Of a stretch of DNA of 51,612 bases, positions 15,901-24,560 are shown in pieces. Numbering within the stretch: position 1 is the first letter of the stretch; each line of letters opens with the position of its first letter. The position numbers were made by a program, and so were the translations under genes. The DNA lies in contig SABY01000014.1 of NCBI GenBank assembly GCA_009928785.1, positions 1-51,612 of the forward strand, written 5' to 3'. The stretch comes from Clostridia bacterium. Its GTDB lineage: Bacteria > Bacteroidota > Bacteroidia > Bacteroidales > 4484-276. Under the pieces are notes generated by a model. That model made no database searches. It saw only the letters and a list, made by a program, of their open reading frames with translations, and had not been told where the DNA came from.

Positions 15901-17175
15901 ATGAAAACATTCATTCCTTTTGCCTTGTTAATTTGTGCTGCGCTTACCGTCCATCCGCAGGATCAGTCGTACATCATACCTTTGAAAGCAAAGTATGCAA
16001 GTGATTTTGAATTTATTACCAACACGCGTGATAAAGCATGTCTGTACCTTGATCAGAACGATTACTACTTTATCGCATTACTCGACACCAATTATCAGGT
16101 GTTGGCTGAGTTCAGGGACAAATTCTACACCATCTCAAACCCGCGATTTATCGGAAGCACTGCCAAAGACGATCACTTTGAGCTTTTCTTCAGGCGCGTA
16201 GAAGATGATATCCTTTTGGTGCTAAGCATTGATTGCAACGAAAGAAAAATTTCACGGACAAAAGATTTTAAGATTACCGATCAGGCAAAAGAAAGTGTGA
16301 TTTACACAGGAAGCACTTACGATGGAAATAAGATGATCACCATTTCAAAAACGCCTGACGCGCTGATATTAAAAAAACATCTGCCGGGATTAGTCATCGA
16401 AAAATATTCAGTCCCACTGCACGAAAAGGATGCTGACTTCATTGCTAAAGCAACGTATCGTCAATTCAAAGCTACCGGTGATTCGCTCATTATAATTTTT
16501 AAACAAACCATGACGAAATCCAAAGAGCCGGTGTACAAATTTTTTAATATCGACCTTGATTCGGGAAGCTATAACTCATTTGATTTTGCGTGTGACCGTA
16601 AGAAAAGGCATGACAAATTCAACTTGTATTTTTATGGCAAATGGATACTGCACGAAAACTGTGATGACTCGATTCGATTGTATGATCGGTTAAGCGGCGA
16701 ATTAATCAAGAAGTTTAAAATTGATTTTGACCGTGTAATTTCCAATGAAAACATTCCGGTATTCAAATACAGTTTCAATACTGATTTTGGAGGCACTTCA
16801 AATACCGGGCAATATGCCTATTTAAAAGGAAAAATGAGAAGATTTCTTCGTTTTTCCGACACGTATTCGACGTTTTATAAAGACAGTTCGGGCTTCTATT
16901 TAAAAAACAGCATCAGCTATATTTCTAATAGTTACGCCCGGTCATGGGCTTACGTCCGGTTTCTGTTGCCTTTTGATAAAGAAATGTATGAAATAAATTA
17001 CGACGCTCAAAACATAAGCACGAGACCAGATACGTATGACATTTACTATATCGACCGGCAAGCACAGTTGCAGCCAAAAGTTTCAGGCTGGTTTCATGGC
17101 TTTGGTGATGATTATTTTTATGGCTATTTGCAAAAAAAGACGGGGGCCTTTGTCATCGAAAAAGTTGATTTTTAA
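15901..17175 (+). CDS. Exported protein of unknown function (424 aa)
   Basis: Signal peptide MKTFIPFALLICAALTVHPQ followed by a long, Asp/Tyr/Phe-rich, beta-strand-rich chain without Cys clusters or a recognisable catalytic motif. The alternating strand and DxxD/NxY pattern (for example YLDQNDYYFIALLD, YISNSYARSWAYVRF) suggests a propeller or other all-beta fold, but I do not recognise a family. There is no T9SS sorting domain at the C-terminus (ends VIEKVDF) and no lipobox. It probably resides in the periplasm. It follows the oxidoreductase by 41 bp on the same strand and may be co-transcribed with it. It is more AT-rich than its neighbours. Confidence 0.65.
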   Translation: MKTFIPFALLICAALTVHPQDQSYIIPLKAKYASDFEFITNTRDKACLYLDQNDYYFIALLDTNYQVLAEFRDKFYTISNPRFIGSTAKDDHFELFFRRVEDDILLVLSIDCNERKISRTKDFKITDQAKESVIYTGSTYDGNKMITISKTPDALILKKHLPGLVIEKYSVPLHEKDADFIAKATYRQFKATGDSLIIIFKQTMTKSKEPVYKFFNIDLDSGSYNSFDFACDRKKRHDKFNLYFYGKWILHENCDDSIRLYDRLSGELIKKFKIDFDRVISNENIPVFKYSFNTDFGGTSNTGQYAYLKGKMRRFLRFSDTYSTFYKDSSGFYLKNSISYISNSYARSWAYVRFLLPFDKEMYEINYDAQNISTRPDTYDIYYIDRQAQLQPKVSGWFHGFGDDYFYGYLQKKTGAFVIEKVDF

Positions 17176-17281
17176 GCGCTGAACCGTGGTTTTGACATTC
17201 AGATTATTTTGTGCTTTATTTTCAAAATTCTAATTGATAAAAATGAGGTAAAGTCTCTTGATTTAAAAACATTCTTGTAAA

Positions 17282-18589
17282 ATGCAACAAAAATCTACTC
17301 ATTCAGAAATCGAAATTTTAAAAGCTGCTTTGTCGCATCCCGGGCTGATTAACAACGACGATACCGCTATAGTTTTATATAATTTACAACACCTTACCGG
17401 AAAAATTGAGGAGCTGAAGGAGCTTTTCCCACCAGCGACGTTGCACGCCATTGCTGTAAAAGCCATGCCTTTGCCGTCGGTTTTGGAAAAGATAAACCGG
17501 CAGGGCGTGGGGCTGGAAGCCGCCAGCCTGCCGGAGTTGGTGTTGGCGCTCAAAGCGGGCGTGTCGCCGGATAAAGTCGTGTTCGACTCGCCGGTGAAAA
17601 CTCGTGAGGAGATACGTTTTGCCTTGCAAAATCATGTCCGCCTCAACGCCGATTCGCTGGACGAGGTGGCGCGCATCGCCGAAATATTGCCGACGCTGGA
17701 AACAAAAAGCATTATCGGCCTGCGCATCAACCCGCAGGTGGGGACGGGAACCATTGCCATCACCAGCGTAGCCGGCGACTATTCCAAGTTTGGCGTTGCG
17801 CTGCGGGTGCACCGGCAGGAGATTATAAATCTTTTTATAAAAAATACCTGGCTCACGGCTTTGCATGTGCACGTTGGGTCGCAGGGTTGTCCGTTGCCAC
17901 TGCTCATCAAAGGCGTAAAAGCTGTTTATGATCTGGCCGAAGAAATCAATCTGGAACTGGCAAGGAAGGGACGTGGGCAGCAAATCACCTCCTTCGACAT
18001 GGGTGGCGGACTGCCGGTAGCCTATCATCCCACCGACAACCCGCCAACAATGCAACAGTATGCCGATATTTTGCAGCAGACAATGCCTAAGCTTTTCGAT
18101 GGCACCTATCGCCTCATCACCGAGTTTGGCCGCTGGGTGCATCTCCACGGCGGCTTCACGGTGAGCCGTGTGGAGTATGTAAAGCAAAGTACTGCAAATG
18201 GCGGCGTGAACACAGCGATGATCCATCTGGGTGCCGATATGTTTATCCGCGAGTGCTACTTGCCGGAGCAGTGGTCGCATGAATATTCGCTGGCGGATGC
18301 GGCTGGAAACCGGAAAAGTGGAGAAGCCACGCAAAAATATATGCTGGCCGGGCCGTTGTGCTTTCAGGGCGACATCATGGGCCGAAACATAGCGCTGCCG
18401 CAAATCCAGGCCGGCGACTGGCTGATCATACACGACACCGGTGCCTACACGCTTAGCCAGTGGTCGCGTTACAACAGCCGCCAGATGCCCAAAGTGATTG
18501 GTTACAATGGCAACGATCACGAATGGGAAGTTCTGAAACCCCGCGAAACACCGGAGGATTTGTGGCGGTTTTGGAAAGGGAGGGGGTAA
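17282..18589 (+). CDS. PLP-dependent decarboxylase, diaminopimelate/ornithine decarboxylase family (fold type III)
   Basis: A 435-aa alanine-racemase-fold enzyme. Lys60 in HAIAVKAMPLPS should bind PLP. SFDMGGGLPVAY (around 237-247) forms the phosphate-binding glycine loop. TEFGRW and GPLCFQGD provide the dimer-site Cys. HDTGAYTLSQWSRYNSR (near 383-399) matches the DAGAYxxSxxxxYNSR signature of the DapDC/OrnDC group. Diaminopimelate decarboxylase activity (lysine synthesis) is possible. However, the CESGD motif is CFQGD and the RGWEVL-like C-terminus differs from typical LysA, so another amino acid or a carboxy-amine substrate is also possible. It stands alone between an unknown exported protein and a toxin gene. 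Confidence 0.85.
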   Translation: MQQKSTHSEIEILKAALSHPGLINNDDTAIVLYNLQHLTGKIEELKELFPPATLHAIAVKAMPLPSVLEKINRQGVGLEAASLPELVLALKAGVSPDKVVFDSPVKTREEIRFALQNHVRLNADSLDEVARIAEILPTLETKSIIGLRINPQVGTGTIAITSVAGDYSKFGVALRVHRQEIINLFIKNTWLTALHVHVGSQGCPLPLLIKGVKAVYDLAEEINLELARKGRGQQITSFDMGGGLPVAYHPTDNPPTMQQYADILQQTMPKLFDGTYRLITEFGRWVHLHGGFTVSRVEYVKQSTANGGVNTAMIHLGADMFIRECYLPEQWSHEYSLADAAGNRKSGEATQKYMLAGPLCFQGDIMGRNIALPQIQAGDWLIIHDTGAYTLSQWSRYNSRQMPKVIGYNGNDHEWEVLKPRETPEDLWRFWKGRG

Positions 18590-18651
18590 TCAAAAATAAA
18601 CTGCTGAGGCGCAGAGGTAAAAGTAGATTCGCCGGATTCTTCCTAGTGTAA

Positions 18652-18954
18652 TCAGCTTTCTTTCAGTTTTTTTGGGTCTTGTCGATTCTCAAATAGCGTA
18701 ACAATCCGAATTTCATTGTCGTCAATCCGGTAATAAATCGTTGTTTGTTTTGTCAAAATTGACTTTCTGAGTCGGACCGATGTCGTACTCATTGGGAAAA
18801 GTTCAGGATTTGATCGAATCAAGTTGATTTGTCGGTCTAAAAGTCTGGCAAAATTCCGAATCTCACCAGTCCACCGCTGAGCAAGATATTCAATAATATC
18901 TGCCATGTTTTCCAATGCTTCATCAGTCCAAATGATTTTATGGGTATTTTCCAT
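18652..18954 (-). CDS. ParE/RelE-family toxin
   Basis: About 100 aa from ATG at 18954 (MENTHKIIWTDEALENMADI). The fold signature is an N-terminal helical hairpin (EALENMADIIEYLAQRW), then RQINLIRSNPELFP and the beta-strand end TIYYRIDDNEIRIVTLFENRQDPKKL, as in ParE/RelE plasmid-stabilisation toxins. ParE poisons gyrase and RelE cleaves mRNA; which one applies here is not decidable. The start at 18954 is preferred over 18975 because it overlaps the antitoxin end by 17 bp, the usual arrangement. The antitoxin frame upstream is interrupted by two stops. Confidence 0.8.
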   Translation of the reverse strand: MENTHKIIWTDEALENMADIIEYLAQRWTGEIRNFARLLDRQINLIRSNPELFPMSTTSVRLRKSILTKQTTIYYRIDDNEIRIVTLFENRQDPKKLKES

Positions 18955-19171
18955 AAATCTGTTTGGCTGTTTCATGAGGATTCATCAGTCCCTCCTCAAT
19001 GTCTTTCAATCCGCGGTGAATGGACGCAAGTTCCTGGTCATTTAGATCGGCTTATCAGTCGTTTGATTTGGTGTAATTCTCTTTAATCGACTGAAGTCTT
19101 TCGATCACCGAAGAATCATTAAGTCTTGAAATCCATTCGATTAAATCCAATTTTTCAGTTTGTAAGTTCAT
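18938..19171 (-). pseudogene. Antitoxin-like gene interrupted by two consecutive stop codons
   Basis: ATG at 19171 opens a frame (MNLQTEKLDLIEWISRLNDS) that reads 38 codons. It then meets TGA and TAA (codons 39 and 40, 19052-19057) and continues in the same frame for 37 codons (LNDQELASIHRGLKDIEEGL, then NPHETAKQIYGKYP) to TAA at 18938-18940. The second half matches the DWW-E-L-S-E-E-xxSIxRGLxDIExGxxxPHEE end of Bacteroidetes antitoxins. In such antitoxins a Trp pair often sits where the two stops are. Both halves are well conserved, so the gene was intact until recently or is read through. It partners the toxin gene just downstream. Confidence 0.65.
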
Positions 19172-19330
19172 TGTTGATATTTTTTTACGACAATACTAAT
19201 TATCGTTCAAATGACGAAAATATCCCAATCCGAATCCAGTCGCTTATCTCCACGGGCACGGGAGACGTGTAGGCGTTTTTCGTGGTTTGCATCTAATTGA
19301 CTAAACAAGGATGGAGTTTCTGTCGATTAT

Positions 19331-19338
19331 TATTTTTG
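19331..19338 (+). promoter_or_regulatory. Putative -7 box of the two-component sensor gene
   Basis: TATTTTTG matches TAnnTTTG, 30 bp before the sensor ATG at 19368. The candidate operator motif found before the regulator is absent at the equivalent position here. Confidence 0.4.
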
Positions 19339-19367
19339 TGGAGCCATCATCAAAAAGCTCAAGATAA

Positions 19368-22300
19368 ATGTATAGAGTCCTGTCGCTGTCTGTACTGATT
19401 TTGCTAATGCTGTTTAGCATGGCTTATGCACAGGAACCGCGGTTTGCATTTAATCATCTTACCATCGACGACGGTTTGTCGCAAAACTCGATCAACAGCA
19501 TCATTCAGGATCGCTACGGTTTTATGTGGTTTGGCACCCACGATGGGTTGAACCGCTATGACGGGTATCAATTTATCCATTTCCGCACGGAGCGAAACAT
19601 TAGCAACAGCATCAGCAACAACTATATCTACGATATCCACCAGGACGATGATGGCCTCCTCTGGGTTGCAACTTTTGGCGGCGGCCTCAACAGCCTGAAT
19701 ACTGTTACCAACGAAATTATCCGGCATCGGATGGCGCCTGCCGGAGCCGATTCATTCCCCACCAACCGATTGTTTTCGATTGACGAATATCCTGATGGCA
19801 TCCTATGGGTTGGCAGCAACGAAGGGCTTATCCGGTTCGATAAAACAACAGGAGCAGCCAATATCTTCCTGGCACAAAAAACCAACGACAACATTTACGC
19901 ACACAACTATGTAGGCATTGTGGTGCATGACGAATCGGGCAATTTGTGGATGCAGTGCGATTCGGGTCTCGCACGCTTTAACACCAAAACCTTCGCAACA
20001 GAATATTTTCCACAGAGTCCGTTTTCAGGCGCTTTTGCGTTGCGCAATGTTACTGATATCAAAATTACCGATAACAAATTGTTGCTTACCTGCAGTGCCG
20101 GCTTGGCGCTACTAGATTTGAATAACAAAACGGATAACCTTCTGCTACCTGCTTCGGCAATTCAAACCGGTGACCAATCCATCATTTTTAAAAAACTCTT
20201 ATTGCTCCCCAACCATCGTGTGGCGATAGGAACCAGTGCTGGGCTTGTTATTTTTGACCGGCATACCCGTAGTTTTGCGCATTATCAGCACGATGCTGCT
20301 GACGAGCAGAGTATTTCGCACAACAGCGTTACGTCGCTGGCTATATCGCAGGATGGCATTTTATGGGTTGGAACCCGAAATGGTTTAAACAAGGTAGAAA
20401 CAAAATCGCCCAACTTCATCCACCTCAGGAGTGTTCCCGGCAAAAACAGCCTGAGCACCAAAAATGTAACTTCGTTTGAGCAGCACAACGATAGCTTGCT
20501 TTGGATAGGCACCACCGACGGGTTGAATCTGCTGAATAAAAACACACATGTTTATACCTTTTTTAATAAAGAACTCCACAAAAGCAGTGGATTAAACTCC
20601 GATTACATCCTTTGCCTTTGCGCAGACTCCAGGGGAAATAAATGGGTGGGAACCCGTGGCGGTGGCTTTTATCAGATTATTAATAACCAAAATAAAGGTA
20701 TTAAAATAAAACCGGTAAGGCCGGTGAACGTAGAGGCTGCGGAGATTACCGTTCATTTTATTACCGAAGGCCGTGATGGGATATTGTGGATAGGAACAGG
20801 CGGCACCGGCTTGTGGAAATACGATACGAAAGCAAATACCGTAAAAAAGTATTTCACCGCCAAAGACGGCACCGGCCTCACCCATCCTTATGTGTTTACA
20901 ATCCTGGAAGATAGCTTTGGCAAAATATGGCTGGGCACCCCATCGGGCGGCGTTAATGTGTTCGATCCCCAAACAGAGCGGTTTGTCTATTTTCAAAATG
21001 ATCTCGAAAATGAATCGAGCCTTAGCAACGACATCGTTTTGTCCCTCTACGAAGATCATCAGCAGGGCATCTGGATCGGAACCAACGATGGGCTGGCCAA
21101 ATTTATACCTAAGAACAACGAAAATCTTTTCCAATCTTTTACCGCCGGATCACAATCGGGAAAGGAATCGTTTTTTAAAAATTTCGGTCATAACGAAGGC
21201 TTTCCCAATAGCGTAATTTACGGGATGCTCGAAGACGACCATCGCCAGTTGTGGATTTCGACAAACAGGGGTGTGGTGGTATTTGATATGGATAACGAAA
21301 AAGTGGTGAAAACTTTCGATGTAAGCGACGGCCTGCAAAGCAACGAGTTTAACCAAAATGCTTATTATAAAAACGGCGAAGGGATGTTTCATTTTGGCGG
21401 AGTAAACGGTGCCAACCTGTTTTACCCCGACAGTATAAAACCCAACACATTTGTACCTCCCGTGGCGCTTACCGAATTTGCGATTTTTAATGAACCGGTG
21501 GTGCCAGGAAAGGATGCACCGGAGTTAGATTTTCATCTCGAAAAAAATATTCATGCAACGGATCAGGTTCAGTTGTCGTGGAGGCATAAAGTCATCACCT
21601 TTGAATTTGCCGCGCTGAGTTTTGTCAGCCCCGAAAAAAACCGGTACCAATACAAACTCGAAGGTTTTAATCAGGATTGGGTTGATGCGGGAACCCGCCG
21701 CTCGGCTACCTATACGCAGCTCAATGCGGGAAATTATTTTTTTAAAGTAAAAGCATGCAACAGCAGCGGCGTGTGGAATGTGGCTGGCACGGCGCTAAAA
21801 ATCCATATTGCTGCGCCACCCTGGCTGAGCTGGTATGCATATCTGTTTTACTTTATAATCTTCCTGGCTTTGGCCTACCTTTATGTGCGCCTGAGAATAA
21901 ATCAGGCCACCCGAAAACTGAGGGTACAAACGCAGATAGAAAAAGCCAGATCGAGCGAGCGCGCCATTTTCCGCAAAAAAAGTGCTGCCGACTTTCATGA
22001 CGAAGCCGGCAACAAGATAACCAAGATCACCCTGTTTACCGAAATGGCCAGAGCCGAAATAAACAACCCGCAACGGCTGGACGATTATTTACTAAAAATA
22101 CAGCACAACATCAGCGAGCTTTCGTCGGGCATGCGCGACTTCCTGTGGGTACTCGACCCGCAACGCGACACCCTGTTTGAAACCATTTCGCGACTGAAAG
22201 ATTTCGGCGATTCTATCCTTACGGAAATGGGTATTCGTTTTACGCTTAGCGGCATCAGCAGCGATTACAAAACCGTGGTACTGCCTATGACCATGCGGCG

Positions 22301-22592
22301 CAACATGCTGCAGATTTTTAAAGAGGCCATCCACAATTGCGCAAAGTACGCGGATGCAGGCAATGTAGCGTTGGCTGTTGGTATTGATGATGAAATAATT
22401 AAAATTTCGCTAAGCGATGATGGGAAAGGATTTGATGTGAAGGCCGAAAAAACCAAAAACAAATATGGCCTCAGCATCATGCACGATCGTGCCCAAAAAA
22501 TTGATGCGGAATTGGAGATATTTTCTCAAAAAAGCAAAGGCACTGTCATTTCATTAAAATGTAAAATACCCCAAACGGGTGATAGGATTTGA
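19368..22592 (+). CDS. Two-component sensor histidine kinase with Reg_prop propeller and Y_Y_Y domain
   Basis: 1074 aa. The signal peptide (MYRVLSLSVLILLMLFSMAYAQ) is followed by many Reg_prop repeats (for example DRYGFMWFGTHDGLNRYDG, then repeated LWVGT or IWLGT blades), forming two propellers in the periplasm. A Y_Y_Y domain with FEFAALSFVSPEKNRYQYKL follows (about 730-810), then one membrane helix near 820-845. The cytoplasmic part is a NarL/DesK-type kinase. His877 in SAADFHDEAGNKITKI is the likely phosphorylation site. The ATPase domain shows FKEAIHNCAKYA, DDGKGFD and GLSIMHDRAQKI. No receiver domain follows, unlike many Bacteroides hybrid regulators; the partner is the LuxR-type regulator that starts 30 bp downstream. 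Confidence 0.92.
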   Translation: MYRVLSLSVLILLMLFSMAYAQEPRFAFNHLTIDDGLSQNSINSIIQDRYGFMWFGTHDGLNRYDGYQFIHFRTERNISNSISNNYIYDIHQDDDGLLWVATFGGGLNSLNTVTNEIIRHRMAPAGADSFPTNRLFSIDEYPDGILWVGSNEGLIRFDKTTGAANIFLAQKTNDNIYAHNYVGIVVHDESGNLWMQCDSGLARFNTKTFATEYFPQSPFSGAFALRNVTDIKITDNKLLLTCSAGLALLDLNNKTDNLLLPASAIQTGDQSIIFKKLLLLPNHRVAIGTSAGLVIFDRHTRSFAHYQHDAADEQSISHNSVTSLAISQDGILWVGTRNGLNKVETKSPNFIHLRSVPGKNSLSTKNVTSFEQHNDSLLWIGTTDGLNLLNKNTHVYTFFNKELHKSSGLNSDYILCLCADSRGNKWVGTRGGGFYQIINNQNKGIKIKPVRPVNVEAAEITVHFITEGRDGILWIGTGGTGLWKYDTKANTVKKYFTAKDGTGLTHPYVFTILEDSFGKIWLGTPSGGVNVFDPQTERFVYFQNDLENESSLSNDIVLSLYEDHQQGIWIGTNDGLAKFIPKNNENLFQSFTAGSQSGKESFFKNFGHNEGFPNSVIYGMLEDDHRQLWISTNRGVVVFDMDNEKVVKTFDVSDGLQSNEFNQNAYYKNGEGMFHFGGVNGANLFYPDSIKPNTFVPPVALTEFAIFNEPVVPGKDAPELDFHLEKNIHATDQVQLSWRHKVITFEFAALSFVSPEKNRYQYKLEGFNQDWVDAGTRRSATYTQLNAGNYFFKVKACNSSGVWNVAGTALKIHIAAPPWLSWYAYLFYFIIFLALAYLYVRLRINQATRKLRVQTQIEKARSSERAIFRKKSAADFHDEAGNKITKITLFTEMARAEINNPQRLDDYLLKIQHNISELSSGMRDFLWVLDPQRDTLFETISRLKDFGDSILTEMGIRFTLSGISSDYKTVVLPMTMRRNMLQIFKEAIHNCAKYADAGNVALAVGIDDEIIKISLSDDGKGFDVKAEKTKNKYGLSIMHDRAQKIDAELEIFSQKSKGTVISLKCKIPQTGDRI
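22563..22579 (+). promoter_or_regulatory. Candidate operator, copy 1 (before the response regulator)
   Basis: AAAATACCCCAAACGGG, with a partial dyad TACCC-N5-GGGT. It lies within the last codons of the sensor gene. It starts 43 bp before the -7 box TAATTTTG of the downstream regulator. The second copy (23330-23346) has exactly the same spacing. Confidence 0.5.
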
Positions 22593-22605
22593 TAAACGGC
22601 CGGTA

Positions 22606-22613
22606 TAATTTTG
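22606..22613 (+). promoter_or_regulatory. Putative -7 box of the response regulator
   Basis: TAATTTTG (TAnnTTTG), with TAG in place of TTG 20 bp upstream (22583-22585). The transcript would start only a few bases before the ATG at 22622, so it would be nearly leaderless. Confidence 0.4.
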
Positions 22614-22621
22614 CACCCGAT

Positions 22622-23251
22622 ATGACTGAAGATATTATAAACGTAGCGATAGTGGAAGATGAAGATGAGATTCGTGGTCTGCTCGAGCAGATCATCGACC
22701 GCTCACCGGGCTTTTCGTGCAAGCACGTTTATAAAGATTGCGAAAGCGCCATCGAATCCATCAAAGATGCCCGACCCGATGTGGTGCTGATGGACATTCA
22801 GTTGCCGGGCATCAACGGCATCGAAGGCATAAAAATTTTAAAAGACCAGATGCCCGACACCGACTTTATCATGCTCACCATCCGCGACGAAGAAGGGGTG
22901 ATTTTTCAATCGTTGTGTGCCGGAGCCACCGGCTATTTGCTCAAAGAAACGCCACCCGTAAAACTGCTTGCTGCCATCCGTGAGGTGCGCGAAGGAGGTT
23001 CGCCTATGAGCCCCGGCATTGCACGCAAAATTGCCATGTCATTTCATCCTTCCGCCGAAAACCCGCTTACTCCGCGCGAAAAAGAAGTGCTGACCAGGCT
23101 TACCGACGGCGAAAACTACGCAACCATTAGCGACAAGCTTTTTATAAGCGGAAATACCGTAAGAGCGCACATTAAAAATATCTACCGGAAACTACATGTC
23201 AGCTCGCGCGCCGAAGCAGTGGTGGCTGCTATCAAAAAAAATCTGATCTGA
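22622..23251 (+). CDS. LuxR/NarL-family response regulator
   Basis: 209 aa. The receiver domain has the acidic pocket VEDEDE (11-16), the phosphoacceptor Asp58 in VVLMDIQLPGINGIE and the Lys in GYLLKETPP. The C-terminal LuxR HTH (about 145-205) reads NPLTPREKEVLTRLTDGENY and then SGNTVRAHIKNIYRKLHV. The frame is open to 22589, but ATG at 22622 fits a receiver start (MTEDIINVAIVEDEDE). It is downstream of its sensor and should be phosphorylated by it. A conserved motif found before this gene and before the operon at 23418 suggests it controls both, as a class II-type activator near -45. Confidence 0.93.
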   Translation: MTEDIINVAIVEDEDEIRGLLEQIIDRSPGFSCKHVYKDCESAIESIKDARPDVVLMDIQLPGINGIEGIKILKDQMPDTDFIMLTIRDEEGVIFQSLCAGATGYLLKETPPVKLLAAIREVREGGSPMSPGIARKIAMSFHPSAENPLTPREKEVLTRLTDGENYATISDKLFISGNTVRAHIKNIYRKLHVSSRAEAVVAAIKKNLI

Positions 23252-23329
23252 TAGTAGGGTTGTCCGCTAATTCGCGGAAATTCGTTTAATGGGCCAAAAT
23301 TCGCGGATAGTTGGTTTATCTGAAATTGC

Positions 23330-23346
23330 AAAATACCCCATACGGG
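23330..23346 (+). promoter_or_regulatory. Candidate operator, copy 2 (before the T9SS-lipoprotein-OmpA operon)
   Basis: AAAATACCCCATACGGG, identical to copy 1 except one base. It ends 3 bp before the TTG of the promoter and starts 43 bp before its -7 box. The surrounding gap (23252-23417) also holds a direct repeat AATTCGCGGA (23269-23278 and 23298-23307). Confidence 0.55.
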
Positions 23347-23349
23347 CTA

Positions 23350-23380
23350 TTGCACAGTCCGGTCTCCGCTTATAGTTTTG
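23350..23380 (+). promoter_or_regulatory. Promoter of the operon starting at 23418
   Basis: TTG at 23350-23352, a 20-bp spacer and TAGTTTTG at 23373-23380 (TAnnTTTG). It lies 37 bp before the ATG of the T9SS protein gene. Confidence 0.6.
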
Positions 23381-23417
23381 CCGTAATATTTTTTGTTAAA
23401 CTTAAAAAGCGGAAAAG

Positions 23418-24425
23418 ATGAAAACCATTTTTACTTTTATACTAATAATGTTTGCGGCTTTGGCCTGGGCGCAGCCCGAGATAACCCAGGCCAATCTGCC
23501 ACAAACCGGCGACCACGTTGTTATCGCTATCTGTTCTGATCCGGTAAACCCGGGAAACAGCGGAGCCATGCAAACCTGGGATATGAGCAGCCTGACCCAA
23601 ACAGAAGAGCAATCGTTTACCTACATTCCGTCAGCAGAATGGCCGCTTGCTGATTCGTTTCCTGAGGCAACCCTTTGCGCCCGAAGCTGGCAGGATGATT
23701 ACAGTTATTATAAGGTTAGCCCAACATCGCTTACCGTCGAAGGGCATGTGGTAACCACCGATCCTGCCGATACGACGGTTATTGTATTTAGCAACAGCGA
23801 ACAAATCCTGGAGCTGCCATACACCCTGGCAAGCAATTTTATCGACAATTTTGAAGGCACATCCTATATTCCCACCTTCGGAGCCTTCCCTTTCGATGGC
23901 AGCCTCGACTTTGAAGCCGATGGCTATGGAACGCTGATACTTCCCACGGGCACTTACAACAATGTGGTTCGTTACCATTTTTTCAGATCGCAAACAAATT
24001 ATTTTAACGGCATCCCGGCTGGCACAATTACCAAAGAACAGTGGGCCTGGGTTTCGGCCGACTTTCGTTTTTGGCTGCTGCTGATGGAAGAGAACTGGGA
24101 TGGCTTTTCCACGACACCATTGATATGGTACGACAAAAATCCTTATCCGGTGAGCACTGATATAAACGCTCCTGGCGAAACCACCGTAAGCGTTTTCCCC
24201 AATCCTGTAAAAGCCAATCAAAATCTTAGCATAAGCTGGGATAAATCGGAGCTGTTGCAGATATCGCTGTTGCGAATGGATGGAAGCCCTGTTGTAAAAG
24301 AAAATTTGGCTTTAGAAACAGGAAGCAATTCTTATCGCTGTCCGGACGTGAGTGCAGGGATTTATATCCTGAAAATTGAAACCCATGAAAAAGGTATCAC
24401 GCAAAAGCTGTCGGTTTACAGATAA
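23418..24425 (+). CDS. T9SS-secreted protein of unknown function
   Basis: 335 aa with signal peptide (MKTIFTFILIMFAALAWAQ). The central part (about 20-245) is all-beta, rich in aromatic residues and acidic loops, and shows no family I recognise. The C-terminus (about 255-335) is a type A sorting domain: VSVFPNPVKANQNLSISW, LLRMDGSPVVKENL, VSAGIYILKIET and the basic end KLSVYR. It should pass the outer membrane through T9SS and be displayed or released. It is the first gene of an operon with a lipoprotein and an OmpA-family protein. A candidate operator for the upstream LuxR regulator lies just before its promoter. Confidence 0.8.
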   Translation: MKTIFTFILIMFAALAWAQPEITQANLPQTGDHVVIAICSDPVNPGNSGAMQTWDMSSLTQTEEQSFTYIPSAEWPLADSFPEATLCARSWQDDYSYYKVSPTSLTVEGHVVTTDPADTTVIVFSNSEQILELPYTLASNFIDNFEGTSYIPTFGAFPFDGSLDFEADGYGTLILPTGTYNNVVRYHFFRSQTNYFNGIPAGTITKEQWAWVSADFRFWLLLMEENWDGFSTTPLIWYDKNPYPVSTDINAPGETTVSVFPNPVKANQNLSISWDKSELLQISLLRMDGSPVVKENLALETGSNSYRCPDVSAGIYILKIETHEKGITQKLSVYR

Positions 24426-24441
24426 AATTCCGATAAACCGA

Positions 24442-24466
24442 TGGGTAAAAACCCGCAAGTTACCCA
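24442..24466. promoter_or_regulatory. Small inverted repeat between operon genes
   Basis: TGGGTAA (24442-24448) and TTACCCA (24460-24466) form a perfect 7-bp dyad with an 11-bp spacer, 16 bp after the T9SS gene. An inner GGGT-AAAA-ACCC palindrome is also present. It may be an RNA hairpin that slows 3' decay, or a protein site. Confidence 0.3.
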
Positions 24467-24487
24467 CATCCACACGCATCACAAACA

Positions 24488-24540
24488 AACAATTAACGAA
24501 TAACAATTAACGAATAACAATTAACGAATAACAATTAACT
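24488..24540 (+). repeat. Tandem repeat, 3.8 copies of a 14-bp unit
   Basis: Perfect units AACAATTAACGAAT at 24488-24501, 24502-24515 and 24516-24529, and a partial copy to 24540. It lies in the gap before the lipoprotein gene at 24561. The sequence is unrelated to the GTAGAGGTTAGAAA family, yet the period is also 14 bp. Confidence 0.9.
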
Positions 24541-24560
24541 CATTTTTAATTACTAAACAC

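Noticed and set aside
17384..18520. 378-codon open frame antisense to the LysA-like decarboxylase
   Set aside because: Shadow of a well-supported gene on the plus strand; no family features.
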